A DNA stretch of 64,000 bases from Limonium bicolor (GCA_023374045.1 CM041780.1:165965074-166029073), one strand, 5' to 3'; counted from the stretch's first letter, positions 12,717 to 26,191 are shown. The notes: generated from the letters alone by a model not told the origin. A program made the numbers and translations.

Positions 12717-15700
12717 TGAAATACTCCAAAATTAGAACCAGTGATTAATTAGGCTAATGAAGATTTTAGAAGCTTAATTATGCCTAAATAAACACGAGGG
12801 AACAAATCCCGAAGAAAACGGATCCTTAAAATGGATTAAAAGCATAAACGAACCTGAAAGCGCGTTTTGCGAGGAAACCGGGAAAACGCGACTTTAAACG
12901 GGTCAAATAGACTCGTAATAAATTTGGTCAACCAAATAGTCATTAATAAACATTAATGAAGGTTTAGAACCAGTAAAATTAATTGAACGAGAAAATTCCG
13001 GAAAACGGGTTCCGGTTAGTAAAAACTGTCAGAAACGAGAAGTTGTGGGGTGAGAGTGTAAATAAACTAAACTAATGTGTCCACTTTTGAAAATAAAAAG
13101 TAAAAATCTGTGTGAGTGGGTGTGGGTGGTCGATTTGCCCCCTCTCTCTCATTCTCTTAATTCTCCTTATATGCTAAAGGACAAGCAAAATAAGTAAAAA
13201 GCAAAAAGTAAACTCTCTTTCCTCACAACTCACCCCTCTCTCACGTTTTTCCTCTCTCTCTCTGATTTATCTTCTTCCCCATTGAGCTCCAATGGCGATT
13301 TTGTGAAGCCTCACCAGCCCTCTCCTTCTCTCCCATTTTTGAAGGCTCAAAACTCCAAATGCAATAAAAATTACACCGTTGGAATCCCCATGCCAAGGAG
13401 AACATATTGCTCCTTTCAAAAATCCAAAAGCCCCATTTTCGTTTTCATGGTTGGAGGTCATTTGAGGATTTGAGTCCAGCATTAGAATCTCCTTCTTCAC
13501 CTTGATGTCTTGAGGTAAAAAGAAATTCAAAAATCCATCATTTCTACCTCCCATTTGCATTATAAAAATTTCCAGATTTTGAACTTCTTGTACCTTGTTC
13601 TCCGGCCGGTTTTTAGCTCCCCTCTTGGGCTAGAAATCTTGTTCCTTTGCTAGCCAAAAACTCCATCCATTGGTTGGAAGGTAATGCCATTTTCTAAACT
13701 CTAAAAACTTGTCTAATTCTAGGGTTAGTTAAGGATGATTTTCTAAACTAGTATTGCCATGTATGGTGGTTGTAGCATTGCCTAGTTCTTGAACAAGAAA
13801 CCGAGAACAAGAAAGAAAGAAAGAAGAAGAAGGAAAAGAAAGAAAGGAGAAACTAAAAGCACAAGGTAAATGCTCTTACCTTGAGTTGGTTTATGTATTA
13901 TAGTGTAACAGATTTTGTGTAGTAAAAATGAGTAATGTACATGGTAATGAGTAGTAGATATGTTGTAGTATAAGGAGGAAGGTAATGTAGGTGTTTTGGA
14001 ACTTTTAAAAGATGTTTAAAAGCTTGGGAGAACATTAAGTAATAAATGTGTATGTGCAGGAAAATGTATTGTGTGGTTAGTGTTTAAATGGATGTGGAAA
14101 ATCTGGGAATGAATGTGAGCTGAAACAATGTGTGGGAAATGTTAAAAATATAGGGGAAACTCTGCCCAAATTTGTCTAGAAAGTATAAGACTTAGTTGTG
14201 TAAGAAGAGGGAACAACCTAGGTAGTAACTAGGTGTGTTGGAGAGCTTAATGTGAGCAGTTTGGTATGAGGACAACAGATTGAGAAAGAGCTAGGTAATG
14301 GGAAGAACTAGGATGTAAAGTAGTGCATTTAGAATGCTAGAAGTGGCATTGGTAGAGGAAGTAATGGATGGTAGAAGTTAGAGTAAAAATATGTAGCATT
14401 GGAAAGGAAAACAAAAATTTGTAGCTTAAGTTCTAGGAAACAAGAGTAGAAGAATTGTGTAAGGAAAACCAAAGATGTAGTAATGAGTTTAATGGGTGAA
14501 CTAAGGTATTTTAGGAGGCCTAATTAGTACTAAAACATGCTAGGATGTATGTAGGAAGATTGGGGAAGAAATGGGTGAGAGAATGAAGTTGAAACAGATT
14601 CAGTAGAAGAGTTCTGACCTCGACCGACCCAGAGGGTTGAGTCGGTCGTGGGTCGGTTGGAATAAAACTACTGGAACGTAACTTTCTGACTTCGACCGAC
14701 CCAGACGGGTGAGTCGGTCGTGGGTCGGTCGGGTGTAGAATTTTTCAAAGTCGAAGTTTATGACTTTGACCGACCTAGGAGGTTGGGTCGGTCGTGGGTC
14801 AGTCCAGATGAATTCCAGGAGCCGAATTCTTTCTGAATTCGACCGACCCAGAAGGTTTTGGGTCGGTCGGGTCACACATGGGTCAGTCGGACCCCAAACA
14901 AAAACAAATGGTAATCATATACGTATATATGTATATGTGTATATATGTATATAGGGGCTTGGTGATACACCATTAGTAGAATAAGAATGGTAATAAAGTA
15001 AGTATGTAAGTAAGAAAACAAGTTTAAGAAATAATGAGGAAATAATGATTTGTATGACCAAGTAAGCAATGTAAAGGACTAGTAAATATACATAAGAAGT
15101 ATCAATGAAGGAATGAGTTGGGTCGATAATAGATAATTGACCGTACAACTTCATGTATGTATAGGAATCAAGTAGTTGAATTCCGAAGGGAAACCGAAAG
15201 TACGAGTACGACGGTGAACGGTATGATTTTCTCATGTCCTGTATCCTAACTTGGTTACTCTGATTTGTGTGCTTATGTAATCACCTAAATAAGATAAACG
15301 CACGAATCGGACTCTTAATGCACTTACTTGTGCTTGTATTATATTGTTCTTGTTATATTGTCTTGAACATTTAGTTTGTATAATTCATGAAATGAATGGA
15401 TGAGAATGAAGTGTATGTGTAACTGGATGTGTACTTGTGTAGTGTAAAAACCTTTGGTATGGAGGTACTGACTTCTACTAATTCCTAACCACCTAACTCC
15501 TAACTTGAGTATTGAGTAAAATGGAATGAGTAGAAGTCCGATATAGTTTCGGCCACCCGTGAGGATAAGGAAACACAAGAGGTTGGATCCGAATCCTGGT
15601 CTTAATCCTTCCATAGACCAAACCCCTTAAATGGGTAGCATCCTGGATTGGTGAGCCACCCTAAAGCCTGGTGGTGGGATATAGTAGTCCCTGCCCGGAG

Positions 15701-16614
15701 GTCATACCGACTTGACTTGAGTAAGTAAGTAAGTAAAGTATTGTATGAGTAATGGTCTTGGCTAGTGTAAGTCATTGACCTTGAGTAAAAGAGTAATGTA
15801 CACCCGATTAACCTGGGTGTGTAAAGAAGCTAACAAGTATTGTGTATGTATTGGAGAAGCGTATCTCTGTAACGGTAAGTGTGAATGGTTTACTTGTAAT
15901 GTCTTCCTTGTGTGTATTGAATGAATGTATGTATGCTTGCGAAGTATAGTATTGTGTATAAAAGCATGTGTATGTATGAGTAAAATGAACCGCATGTATT
16001 CGACCAAGTAGTCGGCGTACCCTCGCTAGTACGCAAGGTATGTGGATTTCATATGCAGCTTTTTGCTGAGCCCCTTGGGGCACTGTTTTTATTTTACAGG
16101 TACCCGAAGTTGTTATGGTCGTTGTAAGAGACCGGGGGCTATGCTTAGTTAGCTAGGGATAATTTTGTGGATAGTAAAGAATTGTATAAGGCTTGTAGCC
16201 CTTGAAGTATAAGTGTACCAAGCGGTACACCCTTTTTGTATTTGGAAAAGTATGTAGAATTGTGAGGAATGGGTTATATGATGACTCTTAATGAGTATGT
16301 ATAGACATGTGGAAGTGTTGAATTTTGGTATTGTACTTAGGATACTCGGTATATTGTAAGGTAAGGATTGAGCAATGTATTGAATGGAGAATTGTAGTAC
16401 TCGGTTTGTAAATGAAGTATGGATTGTATTTGTTTAGTACTCGGGTACTCCGGTCCATCAGACCGATGCTGTAATGGAAGTAGGCCTTGTTAGTCACGTG
16501 GGTGGCTAACGGCATTGTATCACCCGCCGTTGTGTAAGAAAGTAGTCGCTGCGTAAGTATGTAAGTACGAGGAGATTAGACGGTAATGACGGGATTAGCG
16601 GTAGGGGTGTTACA
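12717..16614 (+). mobile_element. 3.9-kb 3' LTR of a Tekay-like Gypsy element
   Basis: It begins TGAAATACTCC and ends GGGGTGTTACA, near-inverted termini typical of Tekay/Del-type chromovirus LTRs, which are several kb long. Its last kilobase is clearly related to the solo LTR at 20791-25139: both contain TGCTGAGCCCCTTGGGG, an (A/G)TTAGTCACGTGGGTG box and the same terminal GGTGTTACA. It contains a pyrimidine-rich, promoter-like leader zone (13140-13620) and a 73-bp tandem array. No host gene is seen in it. The right flank begins AAAAG; the 5' target copy is off-window. Confidence 0.65.
14615..14890. repeat. 73-bp tandem array, four copies, inside the LTR
   Basis: Copies start near 14621, 14693, 14767 and 14840, each with CGACCGACCCA followed by GGGTCGGTCGTGGGTCGGTC. 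Each unit is internally palindromic (CGACCGACCC against GGGTCGGTCG), so the array can form repeated hairpins. The CG density is well above the surrounding AT-rich DNA. Confidence 0.85.
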
Positions 16615-18090
16615 AAAAGTATGTACAAAGAATAAAAGAATGGAAAGAATAAAATAAACTCTACAACTCTATGCGGGTAGCAAAAATCCCGGTCGGAGTA
16701 CAGTGTGAGTAGATTACGACCGAGAGTATCAAACCCAAAGGACTTAATAGAAAATCAGTCCTAATCCTAGTAATAGCCTATTCTAAAACAGAGGGGGAAA
16801 TGTAAATATCAATTTTACACTAAAACCCTAACTAAATAAATTTATATTTGACTCGGGATGAACATCAATATAAGAACAAGTATAGTTATAAGTCAAACTA
16901 CAATGTTTCGAAATTAATCTGGCAAAAATGATTGTGCCGGATGTCATGCCAAACAAGAGTTGCACGGCACCTTCAAGATCTTTGAATGTGACGGACATCA
17001 AGCACCCGGTAGTACACCCGACACCTTCATGTTGTAAATGGTACTTCCTGTTTTTGGTCTGACAACAGGACTCATTACCCACATTTGCTCCGTGCATGCC
17101 TAATGCCTTGAAAATGAACAAGATAATGGAGAAAAACAGATTAATTCCAATCTTAAGTCATGTTGCCCACTTTTCAGAACAACACCGTTAAAGACCACTA
17201 AGACCCCTCAACCTATTTTACTCTTGTCTTGTGAACCTCGGTAGAATTTAAAAGAAAGAAGAACAAGTAGCGATCTCATTCTACTTGTATGAAGACCAGA
17301 ACCTTAGTTGATGAAACTTGTATTTTTATTAATAACCGTAAGAGTAATTACAAGGAAAATCATCCCTAACCAAAGACTAACAAGGAAATCTACTTCACCA
17401 TCCACACAACTACAAGAAGAGAATACAAGAGGAGAAGGAAATGGTCATAGCCTTAACCCGACAAGATCTTCTTCTTCTCTTCGCGTGGATGGATCTGCAG
17501 AACTTATTTGGACACCAACAATGGAGTGAATGCAGAAATAGAGATATGAATGGAGTGTATAGGGGTGTTTAAGTGTATCAAATGATGCAGGCCTTCGGCT
17601 TATTTATAGGCAACAAAATCTCCATGTGCCGGGTGGCATGCCGGGTCAAAGTCATCCGGCACCACGTGTTAAATATGGGTAACCGTTAACGGTCAAAACT
17701 GTCAGGCGAAACGTTGCATGTGCCGGACAGGGAATGTCCGGCACCTTACCCGTGGCATCAGTTGGATCCATCAACTGTAAATAACTGCCACCGTTTGGTC
17801 AACCGTGGCGACTTTTCACATATGCCAGATGGGAAGTACCCGGCAACATACCCGGCAGAGCCTCTTTTCTACTCCATGCTTGTGCCGTGCATGAGGCATC
17901 CGGCATAATGTCCGGCATCACTTGAACTTTTGCCTAGGAATTCGTTCCTTGCATAAAAAGCATAAAACATAAGTTTGTACAAATAAACGCTTTAATACAT
18001 AATATAACATAAATACTATCTATTTAATCTTATTTAGACTAATATACTTCTAAATCTAATACATAAAATATGATAAGTCTACGGCTTATC
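16615..18090 (-). mobile_element. LTR-like remnant interrupting a Copia RT
   Basis: The right edge ends ...CTTATCA at 18090, immediately next to a Copia reverse-transcriptase reading frame, so on the minus strand it starts TGATAAG. The solo LTR at 47938-58021 ends the same way (CACTTATCA), and both begin with an A-rich AAAA(C/G)TAT...ACAAAG stretch, so the two may be distant members of one family. Imperfect repeats of a CCGGCAC/GTGCCGG motif lie at 16935-17010 and 17625-17920. The left edge abuts the Tekay-like LTR, consistent with that element having inserted near its start. No coding capacity is recognised. Confidence 0.4.
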
Positions 18091-18300
18091 AGACCCAAGT
18101 CTATGTTGGGAAATTCATTAGCAATAGAGGATATTAGTTGGGTGAGTAAGGTATCTGAATCCCCAGTAAGAAGTATATCATCAACATACACTAGAACAAA
18201 GGCTTTATGACCATGGTGAGAGTAAATGAACAAAGAGGGGTCTGTAACAGAAGCCTAAAACTAATAGAGATTATGAAACAACTCAATCTAGAATACCAGG
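18091..18300 (-). pseudogene. Copia reverse transcriptase fragment
   Basis: The minus-strand frame contains the RT catalytic block VYVDDILLTGD followed by the ANEFPNIDLG box (usual F-x-hydrophobic-DLG), and upstream a SVTDPSLFIYSH segment matching the usual DxSLF region. It is cut at 18090 by the adjacent LTR remnant and decays beyond about 18300. Only part of the palm domain is present. Confidence 0.75.
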
Positions 18301-18429
18301 CCCTGGGGGACTATTCCCTGGGTAGGCTAACTGATACGGATACCATAGTGAATGTAAAAAATGTATTGTATTAATTCTCGTGTGTCTTGCATGTCAAGGA
18401 CTATGTGTGTGTATATATATATATATATA

Positions 18430-20790
18430 CATGTAAGAATTGGCTTAAGAGATCTATTTTATACAAACTATAATGACCAATACTATGGGCTAAGGATCAC
18501 CGGCCCACTAATCAACTTCAACATGCTTAGTATGCTCAAGAGCAATATGATTAGTTGCAATGAAAATCGTAGATTTGTTGGCACAATGAAGTGGTGTAGG
18601 AGTAATTTCTTCAATACAAATCTCATCCAGCAGCTTAGTTAACGAAGCAAGTTCAGAAGTAACTTTCTTCATTGATATGTATTCAGCTTGGCTGAAGATA
18701 ATAGGAAATAAATGCTTGTTTCTTTGCCTTCCAAGATATAAGACATCCTCCCAAATGTATATAGATATCCCACTAATAGATCGTCAAGAAATTGGACATG
18801 TAGTCCGTTCTGAATCAAGCCACCAAGCTGAAATCTAAATTGTTATTCAGTAAAAGACCATTATCAAGAGTACCCTTGATATACTTTAGAACATGATAGA
18901 GCAAGATAGTGATTGTGACAAGAAGCTTTCAAGAATGACTGAGTAATTGCACTGGGAAGCTAAGATCATACCTTGTCTTGGTAAGATATTTTAATTGACC
19001 TACCAACCATCTATAAGGCTCGGATCTGGCAAATTGTTTCCATCAATCAGCAACAATTTAGTTACCATCTCAAGGGGCTAACAACAGACTTGCAGTGAGC
19101 AATGTCATATTCCTTTAATAATTCCTTAGCATATTTCCCTTCAATTGTAATCAGCCCCTAAGATCCACAAAGAAACTCCATCCTAAGAAAATAATGAAGT
19201 TCTCCAAGATCTTTAAATTTGAACTCATTGTCTAAACATTGCTTGAGATGGTTAATTTCAGTTGTATTATTCCCATATATTATCAAGCTGTCCACATAGA
19301 CTCCAAGATGGACCACATATAACCATTTTCTTTCTTTGTAAAGAGGGTATAATCGTGGCATGGGTTGGAATAACCTTGATGTTTTAGAAAATCATTCAAC
19401 TTGGCATACCATTGACGAGATGCCTGCTTAAGGCCATATAATGATTGCTTAAGTTTGCAAACCTTGTTTGGATCTCCTTCAATTTCTAGGGGTAACTTCA
19501 TGTAGATTTCCTTATGTTAATCCCCATGGAAGAAAGCATTGTTGACATCCAACTAGTTGATGGTCCAAATATCCTAGAAGCCACATATAGAAGTGTTATG
19601 TCTCTGTATAATCCACCATACTTTTAAGTAAATCCCTTGACTACAAGGCGTGGTTTATAATGATCAAGAATTGCATCAGTTTTTAACTTTACCTTGTACA
19701 CCTATTTACAACTGATTACCTTTTTCCATTTAGTCAAATTTGAGAGTTCCCATGTTCCATTTTTGTCAAGAGCATAAAGTTATTGTTGCATATCCCTCTT
19801 CTAGTTAGGATCTTTGTATGCCTTTTTAAAAGATTGTGGTTCTATAGGATGAGATTTCAAACTGTTCAAATTACAAGAGAAACCACAAGCACAAGAAGAT
19901 AAAGAGATGTAGTGTTTCCCTATGATATCAATTAGTAAAAAAACATCGTCAATAGTCGAAGAAGGTCCTCCCAATCTAGCAGTCAAAACATGAGTGAATA
20001 TATCTTCACTACTCCTCGTAGTATCAATCTTTCAGTTAGGATTATGGGCCCATTTCTCCAGGATGGTGGTGAGATCAACATGGCTACCGAAGAAGAATAA
20101 CCACAAGATAATGTAATGATAAAATAGTGACACAAGGATATACGTGATTCGGTCCAAATATGACCTACGTCCACGGGTGGAGATATAACAACTTTCATTA
20201 AGAAGATGAGGATTACAAGTTTACATGAAGATTACCCAACCAACTCATCAACCTGTGTTTCTCGTGTTTCCCTTGGTGTTTTTGCCCAAGTCCCTTTGAG
20301 TTCCCATAGAACCACCCTTGACTCTCTTGGATGTGATCCCCACAAGTTGGGATGATCTTAAACTATGGGTTACTAGATCTATTTATAGTGCTAGATCTAA
20401 ACCCTTCACTTATCCCAACGTTAACCTTGTAACAACCGTATAATAATGGCTCACAAGTTACAACAGTTACAACTCATTAACACCATCCATTAAAACTTAG
20501 GAACAACTAACACTTGGGTATCTAGAAAGCCAGAAGTCTAAACTTCTTCTTGTTTTAAGGATTTAACTTCCTCATAACTCTCCTCATAATGTTAGAAAAC
20601 CAAATGCTTTAGATGCCATTATTTACACCGCATAAATACTCCCACTAATGTGTTTTCAACATCAGTGAAACTATTCATGAATAACACATTAATTGGAAGA
20701 CGAAACCAATTAACTTCATAAGAGTAACTCAATGGATTTAGCATTAATTCTAACACTTTCCAACAAAGAAATCAGCTAGTTGAGCATATG
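18430..20790 (-). pseudogene. Degenerate Copia pol (RNase H, RT), split by a solo LTR
   Basis: On the minus strand, going downstream: a hinge region near 19800-20000, RT at about 19150-19510 ([19 protein letters not shown], then GVYVDSLIIYGNN with YVDS in place of YVDD, then FKFKDLGELHYFLRMEF), and an RNase H remnant at about 18490-18680 (ELASLTKLLDE and ATNHIALEHTKHVEVD). Stops and frameshifts break every frame. The element resumes at 25140 after the solo LTR, and its 5' LTR is at 26192. Bases 20097-20760 include an LTR-like block (CGTGATTCGGTCC...GACCTACGTCCACGG) that may be a further insertion. Confidence 0.7.
20786..20790. repeat. Target-site duplication ATATG, left copy
   Basis: ATATG immediately precedes the LTR start TGAAATACCCC. 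The identical five bases follow its end at 25140-25144. Confidence 0.9.
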
Positions 20791-23700
20791 TGAAATACCC
20801 CAAACCTTAATATATAATGAACTATCTAATTAGGATATACTAAGGCTAGAACGTGCCTTAGAAACATTAGAAGAAGTGTTGAACAACAATTTACCCCAAA
20901 ACATGCTTTAGGAACAATTAGAGCAAAAGGTGTTTTAAAGAGCACAAATAAATTAGGGAACTACCAAAAAGTTCCCAAGAGATTTCAAATGTGAAATACC
21001 TCTAAGATTAGTAATACGCATTAAGCGGAATTAGCGTTTAAACCGAAAACGCACCTTAGAGCACAAAAATGTGCTTTAAAGAAAAATGTGCTTTAAGCAT
21101 GTATACATGGAACGAAAAGGCTAATGAGCCAAAATACCATAAAGAAATAAGGGGAAAACAATTAAATGTTCATAGGAACCATTACGTATACACACAAATT
21201 AAGTATACAAAGTCCACAGTAAACAGGTACTAAACTGACGAAAGTCAAGGAGAAACCACTAAACGACTTGGTTTAAATTGGAATTAGCAACATGCTATTT
21301 CATGAAAAAAGTTTATAAGGTTGTAAATATATTAAGGACACATTTAAAATAGCCAAAACAAATTGCATAATCAATGTGAACCCGGAAGCACATAAAATGG
21401 TGTTTTAAGGCATTGTTGGCTATGTAACATACCTAACACATGGTATAAGTCCTTATGAACGAGATTAATACATAAAATGTTACATAAATACAAGGAAAAA
21501 CAAAAAAAATCAGATCAAATGTGGCCCTATGCTGCCGACATGGGGATGAGTCACCAAGCTCCAAAATGCTTTAATTTTCACTATTACAACAACTAAGACT
21601 TTCTTTAATTGCCAAATCACCTTGTCCCCTTAGTAAATCATTAATCAGACACTTACCTGTCATATGAGAGATCCCAAGTTCGTAGCTCCTCCTCTCTTTG
21701 AAGAAACAACACAAAACCCCATTGTTCTTAGATTAGTACCTTAAAGAACACCTTGTCTTGCGCAGATCATAACTTTCTCATCTTAAGTCCAAATTCTAAG
21801 CTTGATAGCTCGTTGGAATCCTCTTTCGAAGAGATTTACAACCATAGCTCATGAGCTCCCAGATTCTCAGGAAAAACTACGAAGAAGTGCCTTTGATTCT
21901 CGAGGTAAAACATTGCCTTCTTGGAAACTCTTCCTTCTTTGATTTTCATCAAGGACGAGTGCCTAGGGTTACTAACCCTTCTAATTATTCATCTTATTCC
22001 ATAATTTTGGAGCCAATTTCTCTAGCAAATTGCTGTCAAAATTTCTAAGGAAATCAAGCTTAAATATCAAGCTAATGGTTAATATACAAGGTAAATCCTA
22101 CAACTACCTATTTCAAGGTTCTAATTGTTGATCTATATATGATCTAACCTATTGTTTACCTTGTTTATTATTGCCGAATTTATTGGGTGTTAGATTTAAT
22201 TTTTGACACCTTAAATGTTATTATCTTATAAATCTAAAGTTAGATTTATAACCCTTAAGATATAAGCTTCAATATAAGCTATCATAATATGCAAGAAAAA
22301 TTCATATACTATAATTTATATGGTGGCCGAAAATTAGGAGGTTTATATGAGTTAGAAAAATTATCCAATTAAGTTAAATTGAAGGAATTAGTATAATTAA
22401 GAGTAATATGTAAAATTTAGGAAGTTTTGGTACCTAAAGGTGAATACCGAAAATTAATGGGGTCAATATGGAATTTTTGAGACTTTAGATGATGAGAAAA
22501 TAATTGTAGAATTAATTTTACAATTTATAAAGAGTTTATAAGTGTTATAAGGAATTTATAAGGTTTTCGATATATTTAAGGTAAATAAAAGATGGTATTT
22601 ATATACTATAACATTAGATAATTAAATCTGGTGATTTAGAGATGTTTAAAATGATTTTTGATGTTCAAAAATTTGTAGGAAAATTAATTACGACAAATTA
22701 GAAATTAATTGAGTTAAATTGGTTAATAAATGAAAGAATAGACCACAAGGGTAAAATGGTAATTTTACTGGTCAAACGTGGTCAAACGTGGTCAAAACAT
22801 GGTCAATGACAGTTTATAAAATATTTAGATAGTTAGAATAAAAATTATAGCAAAAATTAGGTAATAAAATGTTAAGGAATAAAGGTTAAGATAATTTAAC
22901 TTCAGGGTAATATTGTAATTTTGGAAAGTTAGGGGTTTGACCATAAAAGGCTGGTCAAACTTGGGTATGTTTTGGTAATTGACCAAAAGTATAGAAAATT
23001 AATTAAGAAAGACTTTGGAGGAAATTAGAAATAAAAATAACAAGTTTAGGACTTATTATGGGTAAAATAGAAATTAAAAGAAAACTAAGGGTAAGTAATG
23101 TAAACAACACATTTTTATGTGTTTAGAAGGTTAAGGAAATTAAATAAAGAATTAGAAACGTTGTAAAAGAAACAGAGTTAAGACGGGGTTAAATGAGACT
23201 CGTATATAACTTAAGTATACGAGGGGTATACCCGTAATTTAATAAGGATAGGAGAAATCAATACTTGAAGTATTTTAAAAAAAATACAAGTTATATTGGG
23301 AAAAAGAAATAAATACGTATGATACCGAGTATCATACGGACGTATACGAAAAATGTTGGTATACATGAAAGTACTCGTATACGTGATATACCGTATACAT
23401 GAATAGTGCTCGTATGCGTGAATAGTACCCGTATACATGAATAGTACTCATATACGTGAATAGTATCCATATACATGAATAGGAAATATGTATACGTGAA
23501 CAGTAAAATACGAGGTGTATACATGAACAGTAAATATACGAGACCGTATAAATGAATAGTGAAATACGGATGAATAGTGAAAAATACGAAACCTAATACA
23601 AGGTCCGTATAAGTCTAAAGTTGCTAACTGTGCAACTAAATAACTGCTAACGACGTTAGTGTGTTAATGAATTAGAATTGAGCTTGAAAACGCTCCTAAA

Positions 23701-25139
23701 TGAACGAACCTGTTTAACGGTATACTATTATACCCGGGTTAACCTAGAAAGTGGTTTAAGTTGAAAAGAGAACCAAACTAGTTCTAAGACACAGGATACT
23801 AATACTAGTTTCTGGTTACAGATCTAGATAGTCAGAGGCATTCGGCGGATTAGGGGAACGTGGGGTAAAGAGCTAGCCAATCTCCGGTGTACGGTATGGG
23901 ATTCTTGTAGCTTGCTTGCTAACGGGGTCTACCTCGGTTTGTGTCTATGTGTTATTGTGATACGTCAACAAGATTAAGCATGAAACCGATTTACTGTAAT
24001 GTTATTGTGTGTCCATTGCACACTAAACACGACTTGATTCAGACCTTGTTCATTAACTATGTTAGTAACAATTGTGTAAGGTTATAAATACTCCCTGTTG
24101 TTAGTTGGTTAATACCGAGAGAGGTTTAACTAACAAATTGTCAATGAGACTTCAACTAACTGGAACTTGGGAGGAGAGGAATCCGGGACTGACTCCGGTC
24201 ATGCATGTTTAGGTTAGGAGGTCAGCATCTGTATCAAATCTGTCTTCCGCATATGGCTCGTCTACGACTTGTCGCCTAGGTCGACAAACAGACCCAACCA
24301 TCTCAAGTGAACAGTTCGAGGTGGGAGGCAAATTCAGAGGCGCGGGAGGGTCAAGCCTACACCCCTCATAACTTAAGAATTAATGTTTATTAACCCAATG
24401 GAGCTAATAACTCATTGGCTAGGGTTACCTTGGCCCGACAAGAATAAACAATTCAGTTAGAGAACAACCAGTTTTTTTCAAGATAACGGTTGACACTTAT
24501 AAGGTATGGTCAAACACGAGAACTAAACAATTCTCAGGCCTCAGGAGTTAGGAATCTAACTTACTCATTAATGGGCGTCCATTACGACGTTCGATTTATT
24601 GGAGTTGTGAATGTTTCACATGGGTGTGTTTCTTGTTAACGTACTTCTTATTATTATTTGTATGAATAATCAACTGCATGTTTACGACAAAGTAGTCGTG
24701 TGTAGCCCTGTTAGCTTGTGGGTTGCACGTTTTCTGTACCAGCCATGTGCTGAGCCCCTTGGGGCCTGTGATTTAAACTTTGCAGGTAGGTGCCAGATGA
24801 GGACTCAACCTGAGAGTGGGAGCGGGTAGAGTACTTCGGCGCTTTTACATTTGTTACACAAGTTGTGCATGTACACTCGTTTAGTAAATTGATGAGATGT
24901 TAGTATGATGTATTAGGATATGAGATACTTGGTATAAGTTGTGGTTTATGGATTGTAATGTATAAATGCTCGAGTAATTATCCGGTTAGTCAGACCGTGA
25001 CTTGTAAGAGAATAGGTCTAGTTAGTCACGTGGGTGACTAACGGCGGTAACACCAATTTAGTAGAACTTTTCCGCTGCGTGGTTAATGAATGAGATGGAT
25101 TTAAGGCGACGATCATTGTATTGGAGTTGGGGTGTTACA
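20791..25139 (+). mobile_element. 4.35-kb Tekay-like solo LTR
   Basis: It starts TGAAATACCCC and ends GGGGTGTTACA, near-perfect inverted termini, with identical 5-bp ATATG on both sides, so it is a single LTR left after recombination between two LTRs. The final kilobase resembles that of the LTR at 12717-16614. It interrupts a minus-strand Copia pseudogene, so it is younger than that element. The interior is AT-rich and contains a CGTATAC...GAATAGT tandem array. A leader-like pyrimidine zone is at 21680-22100. No gene is seen. Confidence 0.85.
23380..23590. repeat. Short tandem array of about 20-bp units in the solo LTR
   Basis: Units of the form GTATACATGAATAGTACTC / GTATACGTGAATAGTACCC repeat about nine times with drift. 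The alternation of CGTATACG and CATGAATAG makes part of the array palindromic. Confidence 0.8.
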
Positions 25140-25144
25140 ATATG
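25140..25144. repeat. Target-site duplication ATATG, right copy
   Basis: The five bases after the solo LTR end match 20786-20790 exactly. Confidence 0.9.
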
Positions 25145-26191
25145 CTTGATGAGTTCTTTCTGATCGTCGAAGCAGTTTTTCAGGTGTTGCCTTTGAAGTA
25201 GTCGTATCAGAAGAATTCACAGGCGTCTCAACTAGTGTAGGATCAGAAAAATGAATCTATAACAGTATCAAAGACAGTTGGTTAAACAAAAGATGGTGAA
25301 TCTTGCATATTGTCCAAAGGAGCTGGTTGAACAAATAAATCTCCTTTTGAGTAAGCTGGTTTAGGTAAAGAATTGGTGGGTCTAGAAGATGTAGTAATAG
25401 ACCTTCTATGAATTGTATCATCATCATTGAACAGGAAGCACATACAATTTTGGGGATAGATTCCTTTCCTAGTTGAGCTTGAACATAAAAAATCCCCTAA
25501 TAAAACACCACAACTCTGTTGTATATAATTCTCCCACTTTCAAGTTTTCAGTAATTTATGGTCCTTACTGACTAAGCTCAGACCCAGATACACTCATCTA
25601 TGAACGTATGCTTCAAAAATTTTTATTGTGTGGGTTCACATTATTAGCATAGGCAAGACAGTAAAATGTTCTAATCATGATCTAATGGAACATGACCATG
25701 TAACTCCTCATAAGGTCTAGCTATAGTTCCCTCGATCAAGCCTATCTTGTTTTTATCCATTAATGCAATGAGCACCGTTCTTTTCCAAGTCTAAAAACTA
25801 GTGCCATTAAACTTTGACACAATGATCATACCTAGATGATCGGATGGATACACATACAGATGATTAGTAGGATCAGTTCGAGGCTCCTTCAATCACGCTC
25901 TAGCAAACAATATCCAAGACTGTTTTATCAACGTTGTCAGATTCTTCTTTATCATCATGGCACTGAAGCGAAGAAAAACTTAGGCCCCGTTCTCTCAGCA
26001 ACTTTAAATATTTGCTCACATTAATCTAACACATGTCACTCTTCTATTTGGTCATAGTATTAATGGGACCCATCATTTGTCTCACATATGAGCTTTATGT
26101 AAACGCAGCATTTTGCTGCTTTAACTTTAAGCTTGACATTAATGTCAATAAAGAACGGACCCTTAGGCGGATCTCACCTGGTCTGATACCA
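25140..26191 (-). pseudogene. 5' part of the degenerate Copia element
   Basis: This continues the minus-strand Copia sequence interrupted at 20790 and runs to its primer site. Frames are heavily broken and I recognise no intact gag or integrase domain; the assignment rests on continuity and on the PBS and LTR at its end. The PBS at 26182-26191 reads TGGTATCAGA on the minus strand, matching the initiator-Met tRNA 3' end. Confidence 0.55.

Noticed and set aside
18413..18430. Short (TA)n run
   Set aside because: Too short and common to be informative.
26182..26191. tRNA-like string TGGTATCAGA (also at 39855-39866)
   Set aside because: These are primer-binding sites next to LTRs; no cloverleaf is present, so not tRNA genes.
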